DNA of 64,000 nt from Microscilla marina ATCC 23134 (GTDB lineage Bacteria; Bacteroidota; Bacteroidia; Cytophagales; Microscillaceae). This document shows, one piece after another, positions 19,383 to 29,822 of this stretch. The position numbers and the translations under genes were made by a program. Position 1 is the first letter of the stretch. Every line of letters begins with the position of its first letter. Below the pieces are notes generated by a model, which had not been told where the DNA came from, ran no database searches, and saw only the letters and a program-made list of their open reading frames with translations. Where the stretch lies: the NCBI RefSeq assembly GCF_000169175.1, contig NZ_AAWS01000011.1, positions 124,001 to 188,000 of the forward strand, read 5' to 3'.

Positions 19383-20004
19383 CCAAAGGTAAAAAACAAG
19401 GAGAGAGAAGGACAAATAACTGCTTGCTGTAATAGAAAAGCATGCCACAATGAAGACAATAGCCCCATGCTCCTAAGCTTGACAAGCTTGGCCAAGCACT
19501 GCTCAAATTCCTTTCTTATTACACCCCATCGGGCGTCGTTCAGTGTTGCTACACACCAATGATATAGAGAAAAAATCCCCTATAAAATGATTGGCTGCAC
19601 TTCAAACTTAAGCCTACTTGCTACTAAAGTACCCCCCAACAAGTGAGAAAAAATCCAAAAAAAGTTTTTTATAACTCCAACAAAATATAAGCACTTGATT
19701 TTCAGACAACAGAAAGTGTAATACTATCAAGAAAACTTCGGTAGTTAAGTGACAGGGAGCCCCTTTTTTGAGGAGCTCCTGCGTCTTTTCAGAGGTTGCC
19801 CGCGACTAGAGTTTTGACATAATTCAACAAATAAATATTTACAATAACTATTAAAACACGAAATGGTCATTGCTGCTTCATCAGCCTGTTAAATTTTTAA
19901 CATTCAGTGAATAAATGGTAAACAACACCTTTGACAAGGTTTACAAATCATTGATCGCTTCAGGAGTGATGACCACGATTCAAACTCTAATTACAATCCA
20001 AAAC
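19383..20004. other. Intergenic region before the IPT/TIG adhesin
   Basis: About 620 bases. A reading frame upstream of 20005 is open from 19915, but its first 30 codons lack a signal peptide, so this stretch is treated as leader sequence. A weak inverted pair (GGGAGCCCC ... GGGGCTCCT-like) lies near 19.76-19.79 kb. No other gene seen. Confidence 0.45.
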
Positions 20005-23000
20005 ATGAAAAAACGATATATTCTACTATTATGGGCCATTGTCTGCTGTACAGGCATACTACACGCCCAAAAAGTGATGAATTACAAGTTTAGGGCTTAC
20101 CAGGGAACCTTCACTCCCTTGGTCAATGCTACTTCACTTCTAGATTTTAGTACAGGTAGTGCCTATGGAAATAACTATTCCATAGGTTTTCCTTTTAAGT
20201 ACGCCAGCAAAACCTATGATAAATTTGCAATATCTACCGATGGTTTTATCACCCTGGGACAGGGCAGTACTCATTTGACTAGTTCATCTTGGGACAATAA
20301 CCTTAGAAATGGACTAAAAGGAAAGCGCCCCATCATTGCTCCATTGTGGGATGACTTAAGCCTGTATAATGGTTTGGTTTCTTACAAAACCGAGGGCATT
20401 GTCGGCAACCGGACTTTGACTGTGGAATGGCTAAAAGCTTATTGGTACAATCGTATTATCACGATTAGTGTTCAGGTAAAACTGTACGAAGCCAGCGGGA
20501 AAATTGAATTTATCTATCGGCGAGAAGGATCATATTTACACAGTAATTATCGTGGTGCTTCTATTGGAATCACGGGTGAAAACACTGGGATACAAAGCTT
20601 TTTGTCCTTACAAGATGTCAGTACATCTCCCACAGTTAGTTCAACCAACGAAAACGGGGGGCTCAACTCACGCCCCGCTACTGGACAGGTATACGCCTTT
20701 GCCCCTCCGCCTCCGCTTGCCATTACCAGTTTTAGCCCGGTCCGGGGCAGGGTGGGAACCAACGTAACCATCAAAGGAAGTGGTTTTAGTACTACTGCCA
20801 CCAACAACGAAGTCAAGTTCAACGGGATCAAAGCGACCATTACTTCGGCTACCCCCACCGAACTGAAGGCAAGGGTACCTGTAGGTGCCACTACCGGAAA
20901 AGTGAGCGTCACTGTCAAGAGCGAAACAGTGACTAGTAACAACAACTTTACAGTGGTTGTTCCTCCCAGCATTACAAGTTTTACCCCAGCTCAAGGGGCT
21001 ATACGCAGCCTGGTGATCATCAAAGGTGCCAATTTTAACCCCGTAGCCGCCAACAATACGGTCAAGTTTAATGGAAAAACAGCCACTGTAAACGCAGCCA
21101 GCGCCACCGAACTACAGGTAAGCGTACCTGTAGGTGCCACTACCGGCAAAATCACCGTGACAGCCAACGGCGAAACCATTACCAGCGCCACCAACTTTAC
21201 CGTGGTGCTATCGGCCAATGCCCCCCGAATTACCAGTTTTACCCCTACCAGTGGTCCCGAAGGAACCAACGTAACCATCAACGGAGCTAACTTCAGTGCC
21301 ACCGCCGCCAACAATACGGTCAAGTTTAATGGAAAAACAGCTACTGTCACTGCGGCTACTACCACTGCGTTGCAAGTAAAGGTACCCACAGGAGCTACTA
21401 CCGGAAAAATTACTGTGGAAGTAAACGACGAAACTGCCGTTAGTACAAACAATTTTATTTTGCCGCCTACCATCACAAGTTTTACACCTGCTCGTGGTTT
21501 GGTAGGAACCAATATGATCATTAGAGGTAAAAACTTTAGTACCACCGCCGCCAATAATACGGTTAAATTCAATGGAAAAGCAGCCACCGTTATCTCGTCT
21601 ACTACCACTGCGTTGCAAGTGAAGGTACCCACAGGGGCTACTACCGGAAAAGTGAGTGTAGAAGTGAATGGCAAAACTGCTACTAGCGCCACTGACTTCA
21701 CGGTTATTTTCCCCCCTACTATCACCAGCTTCACGCCCGATAAAGGAGCCATTCGTTCTAAGGTAACCATCAAAGGGGCTCACTTTAGCCCCACTGCTGC
21801 CAACAATACAGTGAAGCTTAACGGGAAAACAGCCATCGTCACTGCGGCTACCCCTACCGAGCTACAAGTAACCGTACCGGTGGGTGCCACTACTGGCAAA
21901 ATCACGTTGACAGTCAATGGCATCACCATTCGCAGTGCCACCAATTTCTCTGTGATTCTCTCCGCCAATGCTCCTCAAATATCGGGTTTTACCCCAAGCC
22001 AGGGCTCAGTAGGAACCAAAGTAACTATTAGAGGACGTAACTTTAGCACCATCACCGCCAAGAATACGGTCACGTTCAATGGCAGAGTGGCTACCGTCAC
22101 TGCGGCTACGGCTACCACATTAGAAGTAACCGTGCCTTCGCGCGCCAGCACCGGGAAAATCACCGTAGAAGTAAACGACGAAACCGCATTGAGTACGGGA
22201 GATTTTACCGTAACATACCCTGCTCCTACAATTACCCGCTTTACCCCAGATAAGGGAAAAAAAGGTGCCTACGTGACGATTGAAGGAACCAATTTTAGTA
22301 GTACCAGGCAAGATAATACAGTGAAGTTTAACGGAATAGAGGCTACCATAGACTATGCCACTGGTACTCGAATCCGAGCTACGGTGCCTAGAGGTGCTAC
22401 CACCGGAAAAATTACCGTAGAGGTTTATGGGCAAACCGCCACCAGTGCCACCGACTTTACGGTGATATCTACTGATCCTACCATTACCAGTTTTACTCCA
22501 GAGCGGGGAGGTAAAGGAACTACAGTGACTATTACCGGAACTAACTTCAGTAGTACTCGCTTGTATAACACTGTAAAATTCAATGGTAGATCGGCTACTA
22601 TTATCTCTGCCACCCCCACCGAAATCAAAACCTCGGTGCCGTCTAGAGCCACTACTGGAAAAATCACGGTAAGAGTAAACTTCAAGACTGCTACCAGTGC
22701 TACCGATTTTATCGTGAACTCGTCGTCACCTACTGCTCCTACCATTACCAGCTTTACTCCAAGTCAGGGAGGAGAAGGCACCAATGTAACCATTACTGGA
22801 ACTAACTTTAGCAGTAACCCATTGGGTAACCTGGTAGAATTTAATGGTATGCCAGCCATTGTTACTTCTGCTACTCCCACCGAAATCAAAACCTCGGTAC
22901 CACTTTTAGCCACTACTGGAAAAATCACGGTAACAGTAAATTTCGAGACTGCTACCAGCGCCACCGATTTTACGGTGGGCGATGTTACTGGGCTCCCTCA

Positions 23001-23259
23001 AAACCTCAAAGAAGCCCAACTACTGCTATTCCCCAATCCATTTGTGGCTAATATGACCATGGAAGTAAAAGGCAAGGTGAGTAGCAATCAGGTAAAAGTT
23101 GTAGTGTTCAATAATAAAGGCAAAGCGGTATTGGCAGCCAAACGAACGCTGGAAAATGGGCGCCTGGTATTACCAATGAAGGAGTTGTCCTCAGGAAACT
23201 ACCTGGTAAAAATTTATATAGGAAAAGAGACTGTATTGCGTCGTATAGTAAAACTTTAA
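20005..23259 (+). CDS. T9SS-secreted adhesin with nine IPT/TIG repeats
   Basis: 1084 residues. The start at 20005 (MKKRYILLLWAIVCCTGILHAQ) gives a classic signal peptide; starting at 19915 would bury it. Residues ~23-245 form an N-terminal domain with a FAISTDGFITLGQG block. Then come nine IPT/TIG immunoglobulin-like repeats of ~82 residues, each opening with ITSFTPxxG and containing NNTVKFNGKTATV and VPxGATTGKITV blocks. The C-terminal ~80 residues (LLFPNPFVANMTMEVKG, SGNYLVKIYIGKE) are the type-A T9SS sorting domain. The high DNA similarity among repeats suggests repeat-number change by recombination. Likely a surface adhesin. Confidence 0.93.
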   Translation: MKKRYILLLWAIVCCTGILHAQKVMNYKFRAYQGTFTPLVNATSLLDFSTGSAYGNNYSIGFPFKYASKTYDKFAISTDGFITLGQGSTHLTSSSWDNNLRNGLKGKRPIIAPLWDDLSLYNGLVSYKTEGIVGNRTLTVEWLKAYWYNRIITISVQVKLYEASGKIEFIYRREGSYLHSNYRGASIGITGENTGIQSFLSLQDVSTSPTVSSTNENGGLNSRPATGQVYAFAPPPPLAITSFSPVRGRVGTNVTIKGSGFSTTATNNEVKFNGIKATITSATPTELKARVPVGATTGKVSVTVKSETVTSNNNFTVVVPPSITSFTPAQGAIRSLVIIKGANFNPVAANNTVKFNGKTATVNAASATELQVSVPVGATTGKITVTANGETITSATNFTVVLSANAPRITSFTPTSGPEGTNVTINGANFSATAANNTVKFNGKTATVTAATTTALQVKVPTGATTGKITVEVNDETAVSTNNFILPPTITSFTPARGLVGTNMIIRGKNFSTTAANNTVKFNGKAATVISSTTTALQVKVPTGATTGKVSVEVNGKTATSATDFTVIFPPTITSFTPDKGAIRSKVTIKGAHFSPTAANNTVKLNGKTAIVTAATPTELQVTVPVGATTGKITLTVNGITIRSATNFSVILSANAPQISGFTPSQGSVGTKVTIRGRNFSTITAKNTVTFNGRVATVTAATATTLEVTVPSRASTGKITVEVNDETALSTGDFTVTYPAPTITRFTPDKGKKGAYVTIEGTNFSSTRQDNTVKFNGIEATIDYATGTRIRATVPRGATTGKITVEVYGQTATSATDFTVISTDPTITSFTPERGGKGTTVTITGTNFSSTRLYNTVKFNGRSATIISATPTEIKTSVPSRATTGKITVRVNFKTATSATDFIVNSSSPTAPTITSFTPSQGGEGTNVTITGTNFSSNPLGNLVEFNGMPAIVTSATPTEIKTSVPLLATTGKITVTVNFETATSATDFTVGDVTGLPQNLKEAQLLLFPNPFVANMTMEVKGKVSSNQVKVVVFNNKGKAVLAAKRTLENGRLVLPMKELSSGNYLVKIYIGKETVLRRIVKL

Positions 23260-23285
23260 ATGATTAACTAACAATGAATTATCAA

Positions 23286-23729
23286 ATGAAAAAGATTTTT
23301 TTATTCTCAATAATCGCCCTGGTAATGGTTTTTACACAGGCTTGTAAGAAAGGTGGCAATGATAACCCTGCTCCTACGCCTACTCCACCAGGAGGTGGAG
23401 CTACAAACCAAAATTTACTCAAAACCTGGAAAGTATCCTCTGTAATGGAGGGCAACCTGGATGTCACCAGTGAGTACAGCAGTTACTTCTTAGTTTTAAC
23501 AGAGTCTGATGGTAATAAGGTTTTTACCCTGATAGATCATCAAGGCAATAATACCGAAGGTACCTGGAGTATTACCACTGATGAAACCACTATTACCCTC
23601 AATGAAACAGAAGGAGCTACTACCACACTTTCGGCGGTAAGCATTAGTGCTAGTCAGTTGAAATATACAACCAGTGAAACAGGAAAAACTGGCCAGGTGA
23701 CGCTGTCATTTACCCTCATTCCATCTTAA
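23286..23729 (+). CDS. Lipocalin-like lipoprotein
   Basis: 147 residues from ATG at 23286 (an ATG four codons earlier is weaker). It has a lipoprotein signal (MKKIFLFSIIALVMVFTQAC) and a Pro/Gly-rich linker (NPAPTPTPPGGG). The C-terminal ~100 residues have a small beta-barrel pattern beginning LLKTWKVSSV, with EGTWSIT and TTITLNE, as in lipocalin-like and DUF5004-type lipoproteins of Bacteroidota. It lies 26 bases after the TIG adhesin, so it may be co-transcribed. A clear terminator follows. Function unknown. Confidence 0.75.
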   Translation: MKKIFLFSIIALVMVFTQACKKGGNDNPAPTPTPPGGGATNQNLLKTWKVSSVMEGNLDVTSEYSSYFLVLTESDGNKVFTLIDHQGNNTEGTWSITTDETTITLNETEGATTTLSAVSISASQLKYTTSETGKTGQVTLSFTLIPS

Positions 23730-23757
23730 ATTTAATCCTGGTATTCTTTCTTGACAT

Positions 23758-23791
23758 AAGCCCTTTTGATCACTCAAGAGGGCTTTTTTTA
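23758..23791 (+). terminator. Rho-independent terminator
   Basis: Stem AAGCCC..TTGA/TCAA..GGGCTT followed by a T-run, about 30 bases after the lipoprotein gene. Confidence 0.85.
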
Positions 23792-24235
23792 GTGCTTTGC
23801 TTACACTTTTGGGTCGTTTTTTGAAATGTATGATGGTTGTTCAGAATACCTGGAAGCAATAATGTAGCGTTTCTTCAAGTGCGTTGTTTTCTTACCCTGT
23901 TTTTCAAAAAAAAACTTTTTTTCTGAGTACATATTTTACCCACCTGCCTTTTAGTAATAGAATGTGAGCAAAGAAATATACACGATCATAATGGATAGCA
24001 ACCGCTGGCTCACCATTTATTAAAGTTAGTTTGAGTAAGTGACCTATCACCAAATAATGTCAAAAATCATTACGAATTTTGAAGTTAATATCTTGATATA
24101 CAGAAACTAAAAATATTTATAAATTTTATACGTTAGTAACAGCTTAGTTAAGGTGCAAACACCTGTCATAATGTTTATGACAGGTGTTTTTTTTTATGAT
24201 ACAAATTCATTGCTTAAATCATACTCCAGCTTTTA
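23792..24235. other. Intergenic region with repeat and terminator hairpin
   Basis: Between the lipoprotein gene and the end of ccmF. Bases 24121-24150 are the second copy of the 30-bp repeat seen at 19299-19328. It is followed by a hairpin ACACCTGTCATAA/TTATGACAGGTGT with a T-run (about 24161-24194). The T-run is on the rightward side, opposite to ccmF, so this unit may have moved as a block. Confidence 0.6.
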
Positions 24236-27200
24236 CTATTCTATTCCTTTGTCTCGCATCTTCTTAAACTCTACATAACGACGACGAGTGGCAATACCAA
24301 AGCCAAACACCAGCACAAAAGTACCCAACCACAACACATTAATCAATGGCTTGGCCATGGTCTTCATTACTACATGGTCTTTGCGGTCAGTAGTATTGAT
24401 ACCAAAAGTAAATTCTCCGGTTTCGGCATCTATTTTATCAATAAACATCCTAATCCCCAACTCAGAAGATACATCCTGCATTTTGCCTACCTTGCCGCCT
24501 ACCATTATATAAGAAGGTGACATTTTATAAGGTTTAAAACCCTTGCCCAACACCGTAATATTAGCTTTGATACCCTTGGCTCCGGTTAATTGTTTGATTT
24601 CTTTAGGAGAGAGGTTAACCACTTTGTCAAACACAATTTCATAATTGTTGAAACTTAGCGTGTCTTTCACTTTGGCATTGAGCGTTACTGGCAAAGTGCT
24701 TTGGGCATTGCTGGAATCACTGTTTCTTATGCCAAAAGTAAACTCACTTGTCTGAGGGTTAATCTTCTGGATGGCTACTTCAAGCCCCAACTCTTCTACT
24801 ACATCGCTTGGGTTATTGATTTGTTTGCCTGCAATTACATATAGTGGAGCCACTGAGTAGGTTTTTTTGTCCTTGTCCAATACACTTAGGATGGTTTTTA
24901 TGCCTACATCTGGCACCGAGTGATCCTTTTTTACTTTTCTGAATGGCGCCAACTCTTTGGTGTTCATTTCGGTGGTTCCGTCAAACACCGCAATGTAGTC
25001 GTTGATGTATAAGGTATCTTTTACCTTCGCCTTCATTTTTTTCAAAGGCTTCCAGTCACGCCCCTTAAAAGGATCAGGGTAAATGTTAGACAAATAAGTA
25101 TACAAATCGCGGTCTAGTTCGCGGTGAATATCAGGCGAAGCAGCCGCATTTTCGGCAGAGCTAAACTGTACCTTAGGATACATGGTAAACATTTTACCCT
25201 TTTCATCGCGGTAATCTAAACGATAGTACACGTTTTGTGGGTGAATGCTCACCGTGTCGCCCTCTTCAAAGAAAAGCTTGCCTTTGTAGCTTAGGTTTTC
25301 TCTGGCCAATGCCTTGTCTACATCTATAGGAAACAAATTAGTTTGTTTGACATACTCAGGAAACCCCTTTACATCAGCATAATTGCCCTTATAGGTTACC
25401 TGATAACCCTTGATAGGAGTAGGTTGATTCAGGTAAAGGGTGACATGGTTTTTATTAAAGTCTTGCGATGCCTTGTCATTCTTTTTGGTTCTTAGTTTTC
25501 CTGTCAGGTTTTTGGTCAGGGTATTTGAGTATCCGGCCGAAAACAGCATTCCAATCAACATCATGGCAATGCCTATATGGGCAATGGCTCCTCCCGAAAG
25601 TTTGTAACTGCGTGCTTTGAGCAAACGCCCCAATACCGTGATGTTGGATACAATAGAAAATGTACCCGCAGTAAAAAGCAGAAGGTAAGTATAAAAACGC
25701 AGGCTTTGACCAGAAACCAATTTGGCAAAAATAGACTCTTTGGCCCTTACTGTTGCCGAAGGTTCCATCACAAGCCCTACTCCGGTGCTTCGGGCAATAA
25801 TGATAAACAACGAGGCAAACAAAAAAGTAATGGTGAGGCTCACCAACAAGTCATTTTTGATCTTGGCTCTGTCAGGCTTTTGCCACCATAAAAACTGCCC
25901 AATGCCTGAAAATATGGCGACCAAAACCCCTCCCCAAATTTGAAACTTGTTGTAATGGTCGGGCTCAGGAGGTGCCAGGTTAGAAGTAAAACCAAAAGCT
26001 TCGGCTATTTTGTTAAACACAGGCAACGACGTAGAAATGATTACCTGAAAGCCCGCCAGACATAAGGTAAGTGCTCCAATAAAAATCCAAAACTCCTTAG
26101 AATAAGTTTTTAGCTCTTCTTGAGTCGTGGGGATATGTCGCCAGTGACGTGCCGCCAATATAATAGACAAGATCGCAAAGGTGAGCAGGTAGATCAGTAA
26201 TTGACCCGAAAGACCCAAATCAGTAAAAGAGTGTACCGACGCATTGCCCAATATACCACTACGGGTAAGAAAGGTAGAATAAAGAATTAAAACGAAAGTG
26301 GCAATGTTGAGAATGATAGAAGCCTTCAGCGCAATATTACTTCTTTTAAAAGCAATCATTGTGTGCAACGAGGCAATAAGGATAAGCCAGGGAACATATA
26401 CGGCGTTTTCTACCGGGTCCCAGTTCCAGTATCCCCCAAAGTTAAGGGTTTCGTATGCCCAATAACCCCCCATAAGAATACCCACGCCAAGAATAGCACC
26501 ACCTACCGATGCCCAAGGCAAAGCAGGACGAACCCAGTCTTGGTATTTGCCTTGCCACAAACCCGCAATTACATAAGCAAAAGGCACCAATGTAAGTGCA
26601 AAACCTAAAAACAGGGTAGGAGGGTGGATCACCATCCAATAGTTTTGTAACAGGGGATTCAAGCCAGTACCATCTTTGGGTACCATACTGCTGTCAGGCA
26701 CAATGCCAGCATCCCAGAGGGTGATAAAAGGGTTACTACCCAATTTGGAACCAAATATGACTACTCCCAAAATCATTGACATCAGAAAAGCCTGCACCAA
26801 TGCAAAGACACTCATCATGGGAGCTTCCCAAAACTTATTTACTCTAATAAGTATCACGCCTAATATCACATGCCAAAATATCCAGAGTAAGAAGCTACCT
26901 TCTTGCCCCTCCCAAAATGCCGATACCATATAGTGGATAGGCAAACTGTTGGCAGAGTGATTCCAGACGTAATAAAATTGATATTGGTGGTGATAAATGA
27001 TATAAAAAAGACAAAATACGGTACCCATCACCGCTATGCCATGTATATAAAAAAATACCCGGGCGAATCTTTTCCAACTGTCTATTTTAAGTTGAGTTTG
27101 ATTATTAGGTTCGTTTTTTTGCATTTGTGCTGCAAAAAAATAACTCAACGATGCTACTATTGCCGAAACAAAAGCAATGATCACAAACAGGTGTCCTAAA

Positions 27201-27241
27201 TTACCCACGCCTAAACTTCCTACTAATGTTGGTATATTCAT
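24236..27241 (-). CDS. ccmF: Cytochrome c heme lyase, CcmF type
   Basis: 1001 residues, an integral membrane protein. The N-terminal two-thirds have about 14 hydrophobic segments and CcmF landmarks: AFWEGQEGSFLLW, the heme-handling Trp-rich WWD-type region (YETLNFGGYWNWDPVENAVY), and NPLLQNYWMVIHPPTLFLGF with a conserved His. A large periplasmic region (~600-965) follows before the last helix (INVLWLGTFVLVFGFG). CcmF delivers heme to apocytochrome c at the outer face of the inner membrane. It is longer than proteobacterial CcmF (~650 aa) because of the extended C-terminal periplasmic domain usual in Bacteroidota. No other ccm genes flank it here. Confidence 0.9.
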   Translation of the reverse strand: MNIPTLVGSLGVGNLGHLFVIIAFVSAIVASLSYFFAAQMQKNEPNNQTQLKIDSWKRFARVFFYIHGIAVMGTVFCLFYIIYHHQYQFYYVWNHSANSLPIHYMVSAFWEGQEGSFLLWIFWHVILGVILIRVNKFWEAPMMSVFALVQAFLMSMILGVVIFGSKLGSNPFITLWDAGIVPDSSMVPKDGTGLNPLLQNYWMVIHPPTLFLGFALTLVPFAYVIAGLWQGKYQDWVRPALPWASVGGAILGVGILMGGYWAYETLNFGGYWNWDPVENAVYVPWLILIASLHTMIAFKRSNIALKASIILNIATFVLILYSTFLTRSGILGNASVHSFTDLGLSGQLLIYLLTFAILSIILAARHWRHIPTTQEELKTYSKEFWIFIGALTLCLAGFQVIISTSLPVFNKIAEAFGFTSNLAPPEPDHYNKFQIWGGVLVAIFSGIGQFLWWQKPDRAKIKNDLLVSLTITFLFASLFIIIARSTGVGLVMEPSATVRAKESIFAKLVSGQSLRFYTYLLLFTAGTFSIVSNITVLGRLLKARSYKLSGGAIAHIGIAMMLIGMLFSAGYSNTLTKNLTGKLRTKKNDKASQDFNKNHVTLYLNQPTPIKGYQVTYKGNYADVKGFPEYVKQTNLFPIDVDKALARENLSYKGKLFFEEGDTVSIHPQNVYYRLDYRDEKGKMFTMYPKVQFSSAENAAASPDIHRELDRDLYTYLSNIYPDPFKGRDWKPLKKMKAKVKDTLYINDYIAVFDGTTEMNTKELAPFRKVKKDHSVPDVGIKTILSVLDKDKKTYSVAPLYVIAGKQINNPSDVVEELGLEVAIQKINPQTSEFTFGIRNSDSSNAQSTLPVTLNAKVKDTLSFNNYEIVFDKVVNLSPKEIKQLTGAKGIKANITVLGKGFKPYKMSPSYIMVGGKVGKMQDVSSELGIRMFIDKIDAETGEFTFGINTTDRKDHVVMKTMAKPLINVLWLGTFVLVFGFGIATRRRYVEFKKMRDKGIE

Positions 27242-28122
27242 TATGCCACTTTAATTGCTTGTTTAACAGAGGTTTAGCTGTGTCTTGAAGTAAGCATTAT
27301 CAGCCTAAAACCAAAATAAAGGCAAAACTACAACCTAAAAATTTGAGAATCTAACTTTTTTAATTAAAAGTCTTTATGCTAAAGTTGTATTTAGTGCGGC
27401 TAACACATTGTACCTGTAAATTGTTACAAAATTTGTTACAATAAATAGGGCAGCAGGGGTATAGTGATTGATTCTCTATCTATTCAAACAAACTTTTCTA
27501 TCTTCGTTGCCAAATAATCAAACCTATTGGTCATTTATTGGTTATTTTCAAGAAAGTACCAAAGTCTAATGGCTTGTTACTCACCTTTTATAAGTAATAA
27601 GACAGCACGCTAGTACAATGGGGATTAAGTAAATAATGAATTAATTTGGATGGATTTTGTTCTCTAACGAATCGTTAAAATGGCGGATAGTTCGCTTTTT
27701 GAATTCCGATGCATATCGGAACCTTAGCTATCTAACTTTTTGGCGATGAAGTAAGAGGGCAAAAGTCGCTGAATAAATCATTAGGAATTTAGTTCCCGTT
27801 GTACTAGTACTCTAGCTTCTAAGTAGGTAAAGTAGAGGTTTTGATGAATTAACTACGTTGAGCTCGCGAAAAGCTCGGTTTTGGTTACTGGCGATCTTCA
27901 AAAACCGATGGCTACAGCTTTGCTGTGCCGAGCCCTGCCAAAGGCTAATTGAGCATAGCCGTAGCTATGGGATGTTTTTTAAGAGAAGCTAGTGAACAAA
28001 AGGCGCGAAATAGTGCTTTACATATTTAGTGCCTGATGCACTAGTATTGTGCACCTAAGCTTATGCCTTTACTTGCTGTTGATGGCTAAAAACTTGTTGC
28101 TTATTTTAAAAAAGACATTCTA
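27242..28122. other. Long intergenic region with hairpin repeats
   Basis: About 880 bases between divergent ccmF and ispH, so both promoters should be here. At 27.70-27.72 kb is TTCCGATGCATATCGGAA, a near-perfect palindrome; a related CCGATACATATCGG occurs at 29.40 kb. From 27.89 to 27.98 kb are paired elements GATGGCTACAGC, AGCATAGCCGTAGCTATGGG and a T-run, like the hairpin repeat family of this genome. No gene seen. Confidence 0.5.
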
Positions 28123-29346
28123 ATGAAACAATTTGATATACCCGAATTTTATCGTAGCCCTATCATTGGTCAGGTAAAGCAAATACGCAAAGAAACCGAC
28201 CCACGTAAACAAGATTTTTCCCCTTTTGGGCTTGACTTTGGTAGCGTGCAAGTTTTTGTGCCCCGCCATTTTGGTTTTTGTTATGGCGTTGAGAACGCCG
28301 TAGAAATTGCTTATCGAACTGTGGAAGAAAACCCCGATAAGCGGGTATTTTTATTAAGCGAAATGATCCATAATCCGTTGGTAAACGACGACCTACAGTC
28401 AAGAGGCATTCGCTTTATTATGAATACCTCAGGCGAACAGCTCATTCCCTGGGAAGAAATCACTGCCGAAGATATTGTCTTGATTCCGGCATTTGGTACT
28501 ACCATAGAGATAGAAGAACGCCTGAAAAAAATGGGCATCGAAACCGAGAAGTATGACACTACCTGTCCTTTTGTAGAGAAGGTATGGAAAACTTCGGCAA
28601 AACTGGGGCAAAAAGATTATACCGTGATTATTCATGGAAAAGCCAACCACGAAGAAACCCGTGCTACTTTTTCGCACAGCAAAAGCGAAGCCCCGGCAAT
28701 TATTATTCAAAATATGGAGGAAGCCCAAAAGCTTGTTGGAGTAATCAAGGGAGAAGTAAGCCCCCAAGAGTTTTATACCTTGTTTGCTTCTCGTTTTTCT
28801 GAAAACTTTGACCCCTCCCGTGATTTGCAGAAGGTAGGTGTAGTTAACCAAACCACTATGTTGGCGTCCGAAACCCAGGATATTGCCGATTATTTTCGCC
28901 AGACAATGGTAGACAAATACGGCAAAGACCAGGTCAAGCAACATTTTGCCGATACCAGAGATACACTGTGTTATGCTACCAACGACAACCAACGGGCTAC
29001 TTATGGTTTGTTAGAGCAAGACGCTGACCTGGCAATTGTCATAGGAGGGTACAATAGCTCTAATACCACCCATTTGGCTGAGTTATGCGAAGAAAAACTG
29101 CCCACTTATTTTATCAATTCTGAGCGTAAAATTGAGTCAAAACACACCATCCAACATTTTAACTTTCATACCAAACAAGAGCAAACCACTTCGCCTTTTA
29201 TTCCTGACAAGGAAAAAGTAAGACTATTGGTCACTGCAGGAGCTTCTTGCCCCGACTCGCTGGTAGACAAGGTGATTCAGCATTTGGTGTCTTTGTTTGA
29301 GCATACCAAACCTATAGAAGAAGTAATGAAAGAAGCTCTAGCTTAG
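28123..29346 (+). CDS. ispH: 4-hydroxy-3-methylbut-2-enyl diphosphate reductase
   Basis: 407 residues. Last enzyme of the MEP isoprenoid pathway, an iron-sulfur reductase making IPP and DMAPP. The three cluster-binding Cys are in HFGFCYGVENAV (~res 52), DTTCPFVEKVW (~res 148) and AGASCPDSLVDK (~res 375). Substrate-binding parts include LSEMIHNPLVNDDL, IHGKANHEETRAT and GVVNQTTMLASET. The length (over 400 aa, with an N-terminal extension of ~40 and inserts) matches the long IspH form found in Bacteroidota and cyanobacteria rather than the ~315-aa E. coli form. Monocistronic. Confidence 0.96.
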   Translation: MKQFDIPEFYRSPIIGQVKQIRKETDPRKQDFSPFGLDFGSVQVFVPRHFGFCYGVENAVEIAYRTVEENPDKRVFLLSEMIHNPLVNDDLQSRGIRFIMNTSGEQLIPWEEITAEDIVLIPAFGTTIEIEERLKKMGIETEKYDTTCPFVEKVWKTSAKLGQKDYTVIIHGKANHEETRATFSHSKSEAPAIIIQNMEEAQKLVGVIKGEVSPQEFYTLFASRFSENFDPSRDLQKVGVVNQTTMLASETQDIADYFRQTMVDKYGKDQVKQHFADTRDTLCYATNDNQRATYGLLEQDADLAIVIGGYNSSNTTHLAELCEEKLPTYFINSERKIESKHTIQHFNFHTKQEQTTSPFIPDKEKVRLLVTAGASCPDSLVDKVIQHLVSLFEHTKPIEEVMKEALA

Positions 29347-29822
29347 GAATCAATAGTCCATAGCACCGACAGGAGCAAGCTTTAAGCAACAAGTCCTTAG
29401 ATACCGATACATATCGGTGCTTCAAGTTGCCTCCTGTTCCAGAGACAACTAACAAAATCATAGTATACTTATTTTCAGTGATTTATGAATTTGTTAGTTA
29501 AAAGCCCCGACAGGTTTGCCTGTTCCCCAGGCAACTACCTAAGGATTCGTATAGCCAAGACAAGTAGCTTATTAAGTTGCAGTATTATTTGATTACTTCA
29601 AATAGTATAGATATTTGTAAAGAAGAGGGTTTGTCAGACACCGTTAGTGCAGTGATGCTTTAAAGCTCGCTTAAAAGCTTGGTGCAAATAGGTTCAATGA
29701 TTCCCCTAATGGTGGAAAGTCTTGACAGAGACTTTACCCCGCTTAAAAGAATATTACATGTATATAACCTATTGTCAAACCCTCTTTTTACTCAATAAAG
29801 GTTCAATTTAGTGCATTAATCT
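29347..29822. other. Intergenic region left of a decayed IS110 element
   Basis: Contains CCGATACATATCGG at 29.40 kb, related to a palindrome at 27.70 kb. The last ~220 bases before the IS110 start codon probably belong to the non-coding end of the element, where IS110-family elements encode a structured guide RNA. I cannot define the boundary. Confidence 0.45.

Noticed and set aside
19915-20004. Earlier start for the IPT/TIG adhesin
   Set aside because: Would place 30 polar residues before a clear signal peptide; the ATG at 20005 is better.
20547-22964. Long minus-strand frames opposite the TIG adhesin
   Set aside because: They repeat with the same period as the TIG repeats and are antisense shadows of them.
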